Assembly (NCBI RefSeq): GCF_050003625.1
Contig: NC_134400.1
Location: 225,596,085 to 225,660,084 of the forward strand
Direction of reading: 5' to 3'
DNA from: Haematobia irritans
Taxonomy: Eukaryota; Arthropoda; Insecta; Diptera; Muscidae
DNA: 64,000 nucleotides
Below the pieces are notes generated by a model. The model did not search any database. It worked only from the letters and a program-made list of their open reading frames with translations, and was not told the DNA's origin. Both the position numbers and the translations under genes were made by a program. Positions within the stretch are counted from its first letter, which is position 1, and each line of letters starts with the position of its first letter. This document shows positions 1 to 11,100 of this stretch, one piece after another.

Positions 1-433
1 CAAAATTTTGAGCATTCAGGTCGAAAACCTATGTTGTTAGCACCTATATTACCTGTTTATTTTCATAATTCATTATGATTGTAAATATATAAATAAATAA
101 ATACAATTTTGAGCACAATATTGCTTGGGAGAATTTTTTTAAGCATATAATATTTTTGGGTGCAAAATGCTTCCAAACATATTATATGTTCACATAATAA
201 CATATTGTTTTTTTTTTTGAAGACAACATTATTGAATTTGGATGCAAAAATACAAAATGTTTAGAAATTGACTACCCAAACATATATTGTTTAGACCAAT
301 ATGCTTTCAAACATATTATATATTGGAAGAGATCAAACATATAAATGTTTGGACAATAGCCAAAAATATATATGCTTGAAGCAAAATATGTTTGGGAGTA
401 TATGTTACAGAAGCGATTGTTTGTGAGCGTGCA
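1..433 (+). mobile_element. TA-CAC element family A, 5' truncated by window edge
   Basis: Nearly identical to 36990-37422. It is rich in the motif ACATATNATGTTTGG and its inverse, and ends GTGAGCGTG at 433, where it abuts mariner sequence. It is non-coding; the short ORF on the minus strand is a by-product of the repeat. Confidence 0.85.
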
Positions 434-1580
434 TTTAATTTTGCATGAAGAACTTGTTAACAGTCGATCAAACACGTATAAGAATGAACATTTCTCAAGC
501 TTGTTTGGATCGTTTTAAGCGAAATAAAATAGATTTTAGTGTGTAAATATAACCATAGCGATAGGCGAAACATTTTTGCCGCAACGGCAAATACAATAAG
601 CTTGACGGCGAATAATTCCCTTTTTCACGTTTCCTAGCGTTTTTGTTGTCAATACAGCATGCTTTGACAGTATTAAACAATGAAGTTGAATAAAAACATA
701 CAATGGCTTGTTATTTGTTGAGTTATTTCAAGAAAAAATAATCTACACGTGTCCAGGCAACAGCAATTCCTAGTGGTGAGTTAAAAAAATTGATAAGCGA
801 TGGCAACACTATACCAGTTTTCGGCAAGGAGTTAGAATAAGTTTTAATTTAGCGACACGCCGCTAGCCGTCACGGTATTCCGTCGCGGATTTTGGGCTTC
901 CCATAAGAAATACACGTAAATAAGTGTTCGCCTACCGCCTATCGCTATGGTTATATTTACACACTTAAGCGTCGTATCATAACTGTTGATGAGACATGGT
1001 TCCACCACTATACTCCAGAGACAAAAGAACATTCCAAACAATGGACTGAAGCTGGAGGAAGTGCCCCAAAGAAGGCAAAAACAATTCAATCGGCTGGTAA
1101 GATTGTGGCAACGGTTTTTTGGGACCTCAAAGGTATTTTATTGATGGACTATCTGCAAAAGGGTAAAACAATAAATTCAGAGTACTATTGCAATCTTTTG
1201 GATCAAGTAAATGTACAAATTCGAGAAAAAAGTCCTGGATTATAACACAAAAAAAAATATTTTTTCATCAAGGCAACGCACCAGCGCACAAGAGTGTTTT
1301 AACAATGGCTAAAATCAATGAATTAAAGTACGAGTTGCTTGACCACCCACCTTATTCTCCTGATTTATTTCCCAGGGACTTTTACTTGTTTCCAAATCTC
1401 TTCTTGCTGGCAAGCGTTTTAGCTAATATGAAGACGCAATTACAGTTGTAAATCACTATTTTGAAGACCTTGAGGAAAACTATTTTAATCAAGGGATAGA
1501 ATTGCTAGAAAAGTGTTGGACTAAGTGTATTGAAGTTTCAGGAGAAACTTCAATATTTGTGTTATGGAATAAATTATTCT
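434..1580 (+). pseudogene. Mariner (DD34D) transposase, broken
   Basis: From 434 the + strand encodes HLILHEEL and then, in another frame, TVDQTRIRMNISQACLDRF; the family residues between these are deleted. The frame is cut at 538 by an inserted MITE and resumes at 965 with RRIITVDETWFHHYTPETK, then FHQGNAPAHKS and YSPDLFPRDF. First catalytic Asp at 988-990 and third at 1377-1379 are present with 34 residues between positions two and three. The second Asp is replaced by Gly (GGC, 1272-1274). A stop and frameshift lie near 1225-1250. The left part is removed by the family A element. Inactive. Confidence 0.9.
539..964. mobile_element. PIF/Harbinger-like MITE inserted in mariner
   Basis: The 426-bp insert has 29-bp perfect terminal inverted repeats (539-567 and 936-964, outer bases GTGTGTAAATAT). 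It is flanked by TTA at 536-538 and 965-967. Removing the insert and one TTA rejoins the mariner reading frame exactly. A 3-bp TWA target duplication is the mark of PIF/Harbinger; the assignment is inferred from that, as no transposase is encoded. Confidence 0.85.
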
Positions 1581-3633
1581 AAAAACGTATAATATTCAAA
1601 TTCTTATTTTGTCAAAAACGTATGGCAAAATACGTCGTAAATGTATGTCGAATACCTTATAGTTTACGACAGACCATCTCTGGTTATAACCGAGGTATGG
1701 CATAAACGTGTTCTTTCCGCGGAGAATGTCGGCGGTAAACGCATGATCACGAAAATTTTTCTCAGAAACCATCACATATGGCTTCTTTAAATGTAAAAAA
1801 TTTAGACATTAGCAAATTTTTTTCTCTGGGTGTGCGTTGTGAATATACATTTTTCATTTTGCGGAGATGAGATCATATTCTGGACATAGTATTGAATTCC
1901 AAAATACATTTAAATTTTAATGTAGTAATCAGCAAACATAAACACAAATGAAGCACAAACAGGCCAGTGCATTGCCAGAAACTATTCTGCAATAGTTAGC
2001 CTCCCTCAATACAGTTTTCAATGTATGATTCTTCCCAAGTAGCTAGCATCTTTTCATCAGTTTAACAATTAAAACTATTTAAAAAAAACCGGATGTCATG
2101 TAAATGAAAGCCAAAGATGCATTCATCACAACACATTAAACGTTTCTATGTCATCATTTTGATTTCATTTGTGGCCAACGAACGAGAAAAAATTTTGCAG
2201 GCACAATTTTCAGGCTTCGCACCATCTTCTTTGAGATAACAGACTGTCGCGATATATTAAGCAAATGGAGACTATAATACAAATTTATAAATGGTCTTCG
2301 TAAAGACTTTTCGAAAGAATATTGGAAATGAAGTCATTCAAATACGTTCATATTCCTGGACTAAAATTTGATATTTTAAATTTTTGCAAAACGGATTACT
2401 CCTTACATTACATATGTATATGTAAGAATATATTTAAATGTAACTACCATATATAGGGGTCACCGGACTTATCAACATTACATCCACTAGGGAAAATGGC
2501 TTATATGTTTCAGATTTAAAGGAAACTAATGACAATTATTTTGTTCCAATTTTTATTAATCGCTCATATTGGAAATTGCGCCAAATATTGTTGCTCTGTA
2601 ATTCTATGATCGCAGAGAATTGCCGTTAGGATTTTTTCCGGGAACGGGAACACGGGATTTTACGGTGTTTCTCGGGAAATTTTTTCATAATATTTTCCAA
2701 AATTTCGACGTAATAATTTTACCCCGTGTAAAACATTGGTGGATCTCATTAGACATGATCTCAAAATTGGCCCCTTTGGATCTAACCAGATATGATGAGA
2801 TATAATTTGATGTAATTAGATATAATCCCATATATGATCTAACATCAGATCTATCTACATATAGGCCTATACATAATTATATCTAAGGCATTCGATTTAG
2901 GCCAATATTGAGATCTGATTACCCAGAAAAAACTAGGTAACCACAGCTCAGAGTAAAGCTGTCATTACACATTGCGGTGAGTTATAATGACTAACTTGTA
3001 ATGGCAATACTTCTCGGTAATTTTCGAATTGTTATTCTCAAAATGTAATGCATTTGGCTACCAATGACTAAATAAAATAGATGGTACCATTAGGTATAAT
3101 TACATAATTTAGCATTCACTTAAAAAAAAAAACCAAAAAGAATATGTAATCTAACAGTAATTCTGAAGAGTTTTCCGATAATGAATATTCGCGAATATTT
3201 CATAATAATTGTGTTTTAAATTAATGACATTACCATGTTATGTCTTAAATAAATGCTGTATTACACTTTCAAAATCGACTTTAACTAGATTTGCCTTATA
3301 AAAAAAGGGATTTAAAATCCACTTTTAGTAGATTTCGAACCTAATGTATAACACGAATAAAACTCCCTTAAACAACCTACCTTTATTTCTATTTTAAGTG
3401 TGAAATTAATTTGCGTAATCTTATTTAGATGATTTGTTACATTTTTGTTTATTTCTACAATATTCGTTTCTATTCAAGTAGTGCTCATATTACAGCATTA
3501 CTAGCCATATTTTGATCCATTGTAATCGGCTAGAGAAGTCAATATTTTCGAGATTTTGTTGCCTGAGTCAATAAGTTCCTATTTTGCAAACTTTTGTGTA
3601 TCTACGAATAAGTGATTACATATTAGGTGATTA
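1581..3633. other. Non-coding, unassigned
   Basis: AT-rich. No gene was recognised. 2930-3500 has repeated ATTAC/GTAAT-type motifs in both orientations and begins with CCCAGAAAAAA, so it may be an old non-autonomous element, but its ends could not be fixed. Confidence 0.5.
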
Positions 3634-4709
3634 CACCCTCAAAAAATCGCTTCTCTAACATATGTTCCAAACATATTTTGCAGGAAGCGCATATATTATT
3701 GGATACTGCCGAAACATTAATATGTTTGTTTTATGTGCACATATTATATGTTTGGAAGCATTTTGAGCACAAAAATATTATATGCTTGGAAGAATTTTCG
3801 CCAAAGAAGATTGTGCTTATTCCCTCACATAATTTTCACTTCCACGAATTTTTTTAGTTCTTGGCACCTTTTTCTGTAATACAAATAATGCTGAAGAAAT
3901 TATTCAATTTTAAAATTTTTTAAATTTTACCTTTCGCTCACATAATTTTCACTCCCACGATTTTTTTTAGTTCTTGGCACCTTTTTCTGTAATACAAATA
4001 ATGCTGAAGAAATTATTTTTAAAATTTTTTAAATTTTACCTTTCGCCTGGACGGAGAATCGACCCGAGGACCATACAGTTTGTAAGTCAACAAACTATCC
4101 ACTTGGCTACGTAGCTGTTATGGTCCTGAATAGAGAATTATCGTTATAAGTTAAATTTATATAGCATAGTCTGCGGCGCCCACGAGCCGATGCAAACAAA
4201 ACATTATTTAACAGAAACTTACATTTGTTTGTCACGTGGAGCAATGGTTAGCATGCAAAGGGTCGTGGGTGTTTTTTTAATTTACACTTTTAGATTTATA
4301 CTATATTAAATTTTTATAATGAAACTTCGAAATGTGGGTTATTAAAGATTTACAGTCAGAAACAGTGCTTGATATAAACGAAATGGACTGAGCTTTTGGA
4401 TCAAATATTACTTTTGTATTACAAAAACAACAATTTTGTAACAAAAAAACTGTTTTTGGTATAACAGTTTGCAATGTTGGAAGGAATTCAAAAACTCTAA
4501 CAAAAGTCGAGTATAAACATACATAAATAATTTTATTGAGGCGTGAATAGTTTTTTACTAGCATTTAACACCATTTTAAATGCATTTATCATAAAACAGT
4601 TTAGGAACATTACATGTTTGCACTTAAATATATTGTGTTTAAAAATTGTGCCCGAAACACATTTTGTTTACATCGTAACATATGAAAAACATATTTTTCT
4701 AACAGTGTG
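3634..4709 (-). mobile_element. TA-CAC element, mosaic of families A and B
   Basis: The element is 1076 bp, with TA on both sides (3632-3633, 4710-4711), and starts CACCCTCAAAAAATCGC like family A. The core at 4120-4520 matches family B in reverse (GCGGCGCCCACGAGCC; the block of paired TTTTGTAACAAA and CTCTAACAAAAG). It contains a SINE2 module (minus, 4040-4118) and a SINE1 head (plus, 4206-4275). A 110-bp stretch around 3830-3900 is duplicated at 3935-4020. Confidence 0.75.
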
Positions 4710-4862
4710 TATGCTTTAAAACCACTACTTATTTCATGGCCAAAGGTATGCCCGGGGAGAAATACTTTCCTACGATGGCAATTAATAAGTGGTTATTAAT
4801 TTTTAAATAGGCTTACCTACAAGATTACCGGGTAATGAGAGTTCTTGCTATGTAGACTTACG

Positions 4863-5077
4863 GCCATTTTCATGTAGCTTCGTTAGGCTTTAACTGCCAG
4901 TTAACAGAAAGAATAATGGAAATATCTTTTCTGCGGTTAACTTTAACTGAAAAATTTTCAGCAGTTAAGTTTCTAACTGGCATATGGAATATATACGCAA
5001 GATCACAGATATGTAGACATCACGGTTTAAAAGTTCGTTAGCTAACGTAGCACTAACAGAGCTTCATGAAAATGGGG
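4863..5077. mobile_element. Palindromic MITE, copy 1
   Basis: Inverted ends CCATTTTCATGTAGCT and AGCTTCATGAAAATGG, with an interior rich in GTTAACTTTAACTG-like self-complementary pieces. A second copy lies at 28612-28790. Confidence 0.7.
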
Positions 5078-7491
5078 GTTAATTAGATTTAGATTTCTTT
5101 TAAATTTATTCTATTATTTGAATTTGGTACAAGCATGTCACTCTGTATTAATAGTAACCTCGTCCGGTTTATATAATCGTAGATTTTAGATCTATGTGCT
5201 TGCATTGATCTTTGAAATATATTGATAGAACGCGTATATCTTTTGTTTCACTACAAAACCTTTTGTTAGTGGAACATAAATTGGGGATCCTATCCACAAA
5301 TTATCGTTTAGTACCAGGTCTTATGAAATTGTTAATTAGCAAACAAAATTTTCTTTGAGCGGGTTTCCGGGATATTTGAAGAAATATACTATAAAAAATA
5401 AAATTGCAGTATAGAAAAATATGCGTCGTTGCTAAAGTGTAAAAACTCGTCGAAGAAATAAATGTGTTATTTAATAAACTAATAACTAAGTTGTGTGATT
5501 GGAGCGCTTTTATGGACCGGCTATTCTACCGGAGTAAATAATGACGGCGTAACAAAGCCGATCAAGAGTAGGGCTGTTTTCTTTTAGCACTGGATACCCT
5601 AAGCCGTGAAGGACTAAAAGAAAACAGAGTACTCGTTTATCCAGGACATCTCCAAAAATATGCAACACTGTCATCAGCTGTTTAAAAACAATCACAGAAA
5701 AGAAGTGAAATCTTGCATTTTTAATGTATGAAATGCTCCAATTAGTAATAAATATTTACTGCTGCGATTATTTATGACACTACTTTGAATTACATGTTTT
5801 TCGATAAATTAGTCACAATAAAGTGCTATTGTGAATCGATGAAGCGTCACTTTATCAAAACACAATCTGGCAAGATCGGCGCGACTTGTATTTTCACCTT
5901 GTACGCCAAATTTTCACCTTTCTGTACGCCAAATCGAAATCTCAGTAGTTTCATAATAAAAAAAATAGAGCATAGTTTTAGGCGAACGAAAATCAGTAGT
6001 TGTATGCCACAGTGTTTTATAGTTGAAGAAGAAATTAAATGGAATATTCTATGGGGTATTGGTATCACGTATACCAGCTTATAAAATATTCAACGTTTAT
6101 GGATCAAAAACAAGAAAAAGGGTTTGTTTTTATTGTACCCATATTTTTGCCTTTAGGTGCGTTTTACAATAATGCTTCTTGCCTTATTTGTTAAGGGAAA
6201 ATTAAGATATATTTTTGGCTTACTTAAGATTTTCTGGGAACATAGAATTTGGTTCTGCGATAAAAATTGGGCATTGCCTTAGTTGATATTAGAAGAGAAG
6301 GGTTTTTTTCTATACCACTTTACTGAATCGATATACAAATAGAGTATACCGTATGATAGGAGTGGTTACAGTCGTTGCACCCAATCCTTAATGGCTATAA
6401 CTTTTTTTGATTAATTGGTCAGAGAGGGGCCACCAAGACTCTTTTCGACTTATCGATTCGTATTAAATTTATTCCGAATCACGGGGTGATCGCTCGGTTT
6501 ATCAATGAGAGTAACATTATAGAATGTGGGAACTATAACTACAGTCTAGTTTCCAAAGGCCAGTTCTTGTCAACTGATGTGTACCGATCGGTACACGATT
6601 AAACTACATTGAAAGTGAATTGAAATACATACACTGAAAAAAATATTGTCGTGAGATCAAAGATTTCATGTCTTTAAAATACGAATGCAAATTTAGCTTA
6701 GCATAGAAAACGAATTTCTCCAATATAAAGTTTGTTTCCTTGTCCAAAAGTCGATAAACTTTTCAATTAAGTCGTATTTCACTTAAAAATGGTATGATAC
6801 TTTCATGATACATGAAAGAAAAAATGTTTGGGCTAAGGTCAACTTGAAACATGAACTTGAACACCAGTGCAACGATGTTCTGGATGTTGTATCCAGTGCA
6901 AAAAGAAAACAGCCCTAGTGTTGATTGTGACACAACGGCGTCAGTTTTACAGAAGAAAACCGCAATCTCTTCAGTGTACAGACGAACAACTGCACTGTGA
7001 ATTATATGTTCTCTTCGATACATCAACCTAAAATTCCGATACATAAACCTTTCTACACTGTCCACCATTTAAAATGATTTTGTTTTGAAAGTGCCTTGAA
7101 TTGAAAAAATTCTCCAATGTCAGCGTTTATTTGTTGATCTGTAACCGTTTAAATATTTTATAAAGAAAGCATACTTTTAGGCGTCTATTGAAATTTTGTA
7201 CTGTACAAAATATAACATAACATACTGTACAAAATATAAAATAACATTCTATCTTGATCGACCATCGGGGTACATAAATTCTATTTACCACACTTAAAAC
7301 CTCTCTATCGCCTTCGAGATTTTAAGATGTGTATATATATTTTAGAAATGCTTCCTTTGTCGTAAAATCTAAGAATCCCTAAATCATGAGGTATTGATTT
7401 CCAAAGGGGTTTACTTTTAACTTTGATATTTGTTGCAAAAAAGGCCTGAAATTTTCTCTACTATGCTAATTACTTTTTATTACTATTTCAG
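5078..7491. other. Non-coding DNA upstream of first visible LanA exon
   Basis: Probably LanA intron. A stem of 14 bp pairs 5574-5587 with 5614-5627. There is a small tandem duplication at about 5895-5935, a 16-bp palindrome near 6580-6595, and a 24-bp unit repeated twice at about 7198-7247. A CACTG-type element starts at 6632 after TA and matches 29560-29769 in reverse as far as about 6850. No LN-domain coding was found; the ORFs on both strands at 5785-6084 and the 101-residue ORF at 6763-7068 have no recognisable product. Confidence 0.5.
6632..6850 (-). mobile_element. CACTG-type element, partial
   Basis: After TA at 6630-6631 the sequence CACTGAAAAAAATATTGTC begins a block that is the reverse complement of the right end of the element at 29114-29769 (shared TCAAAGATTTCATGTCTTTA, and the CTTTTGGACAAGGAA block). 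The inner end was not resolved. Confidence 0.65.
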
Positions 7492-8116
7492 GAGTTTCAT
7501 GTTGCATATCTGTTCATACGTATGGGTAATTCTCCCCGCCCCGGTTTGTGGACGTTAGAGAAATCAAGTGATTATGGAAAAACTTGGACCCCATGGCAGC
7601 ATTTCTCCGATACACCTGCCGATTGTGAAACCTATTTTGGCAAGGACACCTACAAACCCATCACTAAAGATGACGATGTAATTTGCACGACAGAATATTC
7701 GAAAATTGTACCACTCGAGAATGGTGAAATCCCTGTTATGCTATTGAACGAACGTCCCTCCTCCACAAATTACTTCAATTCTTCGGTTTTACAAGAATGG
7801 ACACGAGCAACTAATGTTCGAATTCGCTTATTGCGTACCAAGAATTTGCTTGGCCATTTGATGTCTGTGGCACGTCAGGATCCTACCGTTACACGCCGTT
7901 ACTTCTATTCCATCAAGGATATATCGATTGGTGGCCGTTGTATGTGCAATGGTCATGCAGATACTTGTGACGTTAAGGATCCTAAAAGTCCTGTGCGCAT
8001 TTTGGCTTGTCGTTGTCAGCACAGAACCTGCGGTATTCAATGTAACGAATGTTGTCCAGGATTCGAGCAAAAGAAATGGAGACAAAACACGAATGCACGT
8101 CCTTTTGAGTGTGAAC
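7492..8116 (+). CDS. LanA: LanA exon: C-terminal LN domain and first LE half
   Basis: Begins after a TTTCAG acceptor in phase 0 and ends at a GTAAGA donor in phase 1. It encodes the back half of the LN domain (motifs MGNSPRPGLW, SSDYGKTWTPW, YFYSIKDISIGGRC) and the start of LE module 1 (CMCNGHADTC, CRCQHRTCGIQC). The LN domain here is incomplete because its first part is on an upstream exon not found in this window. The reading frame runs on past the donor into the intron; the junction with 8958 restores the expected Cys spacing (CEPCNCHGH). Confidence 0.93.
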
Positions 8117-11100
8117 GTAAGAAAATCCTTAAATTTAATTGTCATGTTTTTGGTACCCTACACCCATGCCGAAAGAACAAAAAGCTGTAATAAAGTATTA
8201 AAAATACTTTATTGCAGCTTATTGTTCAAAATTATATCCAAGAATAGTAAATGTTGTTTGTCTTTGTGGGCTAACTCTCACCCAATTTAAAAAGTTAGAT
8301 GTACGCGGAAGATGTTTTTGTAATATTGTGATCGCAGATCTGTCTTCAAATTATATATGTATGTGGTGATCGACACAGAAGACTATTTAATATCAGTTGC
8401 GATCCAACAGCAAATATAATGCCGATGATATTCCAAAGCTTCTCAAAAAATGCCGATGTAACTTAACCATTGTTGTTTTTCCCATCTCTTTGTCGACAAG
8501 TTTTCCTATTTTAGGAAAAAATACCAATTTTCGTTATAGCTTCCATATATAACCTTTATACGTATATCCGATTTTTAACAAATATGGTCGCACTCATTTT
8601 TAACCAGTATTCTTAAAATTCGAAATAATATCAGATGTCCACTTAGGAAACGACAATAATCTATATTTTCCTATTTAGTTTCGATTTATTTCTCGATGTT
8701 ATTTTAAAGTAGAGTCTTTAATCTAAATACGAGAGCGGTTGGGAATCTTCTTAGCCATTTTCAACGGCAAGTAGAAAAAATTACATTTTTTCTACATGCT
8801 GTTAGTACAAGTAAAACAAGAAAAAAAAATAAATTTTCTTCAACATTGAACTTCTTCCTTTGTTTTACACTATCCACATATATCTGAAGTCTCTTTTTGA
8901 GTTGACTTTACCTCTTTTTATATCTATAATAAAAATTTGAATTGGTTTATTCCACAGCTTGTAATTGCCACGGACATACCAACGAGTGCGTCTACGATGA
9001 AGATATTGACCGCAAGAGCCTTTCTTTGGATATCCATGGGCGATATGAAGGAGGTGGTCGTTGTTTGAATTGTCAGCATAATACGGAAGGTATTAATTGC
9101 AACAAATGCAAAGCAAAATATTACAGACCTTCTGGAAAGTTCTGGAATGAGACTGACGTTTGTCATCGTATGTATTACGCAATTGACCAACCTTATGAAT
9201 GATTCGCTTATTTGATAACTTGTATTTATTCAGCTTGTCAGTGTGACTATTTCTTCTCCACCGGCCATTGTGAAGAAGAAACTGGAAGGTGTGAATGTCG
9301 CAAAGCCTTCCAGCCACCTGATTGCAAATCTTGCGCGTATGGCTACTACGGATATCCAAATTGTCGTGAGTGCGAGTGCAACTTAAATGGTACCGATGGT
9401 TATCATTGCGAAGCAGTTAATGGAGAATGTCCTTGTAAGATAAATTTCGCTGGCCACTACTGCAAACAATGTGCTGATGGCTATTATGCTTTTCCAGAAT
9501 GCAAAGGTTGATATACATGGTGATTTTAATCTGATGGGAATAAAATTCATCAAAGAACTTTTCCTATTTTCTTGCAGCATGTGAATGTAATAAAATTGGA
9601 TCCATTAGCAATGATTGCGATTTGGTCAGTGGCCAATGTAAATGTTTGAGCAGTTTTGGCGGTGAACGTTGTGAACGCTGTAAACATGGATATTTCAACT
9701 ATCCCAAGTGTCAATGTAAGTGATATTCTTTATATTTAGAGTGTGTGGGGTAACACATTACCAATAGTTGAAATAAGAAATATTCTGTTAAAATTTAAAT
9801 TCATTTAATAATTTTGTAATCAAAATGAAAATCCATCGCACAAATTAACCACATAAACAGTGGATAAATTGGAATGCAGAATTTAAGAATTTTTAATGAG
9901 GTTTCCAAAATTTCAATTTTTTAAAATATGAAAAAGTGGGATGTTTTTTTTTAAATATTGGGAAGGTTGGTTGTATTAGAATTGAAGAGTTTCTAAATTC
10001 CCTCATCAAAGCTTCGGAATTAAATAATAGATACATCTTGTTCCAATGTCTTATTGCCTTTGAATAGATTGCGATTGTGATGTCCAGGGTACGGAAGAAG
10101 AAGTTTGTAACAAGGAGAATGGTCAATGTATTTGCCGCGAAGGATTCGGTGGAGCACGCTGTGATCAATGCTTGCCAGGCTATTACAACTATCCTGATTG
10201 TAAACCATGCAATTGTTCAGCAACGGGAAGTACAGCAATTACTTGTGATAACTCTGGCAAGTGTAACTGTCTCTCGAACTTTGCCGGAAAACAATGTATG
10301 CAGTGTAGTGCTGGTTATTTCAACTATCCTGAGTGTCTCCGTGAGTATTACTTCGAACCACTAGAATTCGATCATATGTAACCTAATAAAATTTCGCATT
10401 CATGGTGATAGCCTGTAATTGTGATGTTCATGGCTCGGTGGGTGTCACTTGTAACTCCGATGGTCAATGTTTATGTCATGCCAATTTTGATGGAAAACTA
10501 TGTGATAGTTGCAAAGAAGGCTTTTACAATTTCCCTAGTTGTGAAGATTGTAACTGCGATCCAGCTGGTCTTATTGACAAATTTACCGGTTGTGGTTCAG
10601 TCCCTAAGGGAGAGTTGTGCGAGTGTAAAGTGCGAGTTACTGGTCGCATTTGCAATGAATGCATGCCGCTATACTGGAATTTGAATATATCCAATCCTGA
10701 TGGTTGTGAAGTATGCGATTGTTGGTCCGATGGTACTATAGGCACTTTGGATACTTGTGACTCGAAGACCGGTCAATGTACCTGCAAACCTCATACAGAT
10801 GGTCGTACCTGTAAGGATTGTAAAGATGGTACTTATGATTTGGATGGATCCTCTCTGTTTGGCTGCAAGGATTGCAATTGCGATGTTGGTGGCTCATGGA
10901 AAACGGAATGCGACAAAACTACTGGCCAATGTAAATGTCATCCACGTGTAACGGGTCGCGATTGCACTCAGCCCTTGACTACCCATTTCTTCCCGACCTT
11001 ACATCAATTCCAATATGAATATGAAGACGGGTCGCAACCCTCGGGCGCCAAGGTTCGTTATCAGTACGATGATGAAGTTTTTCCGGGTTACAGCAGTAAG

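Noticed and set aside
5785..6084. Overlapping 99- and 73-residue ORFs on both strands
   Set aside because: Mutually antisense, with no motifs; not the missing LN exon.
6763..7068. 101-residue minus-strand ORF
   Set aside because: Overlaps DNA shared with a CACTG-type element; no motif or family resemblance.
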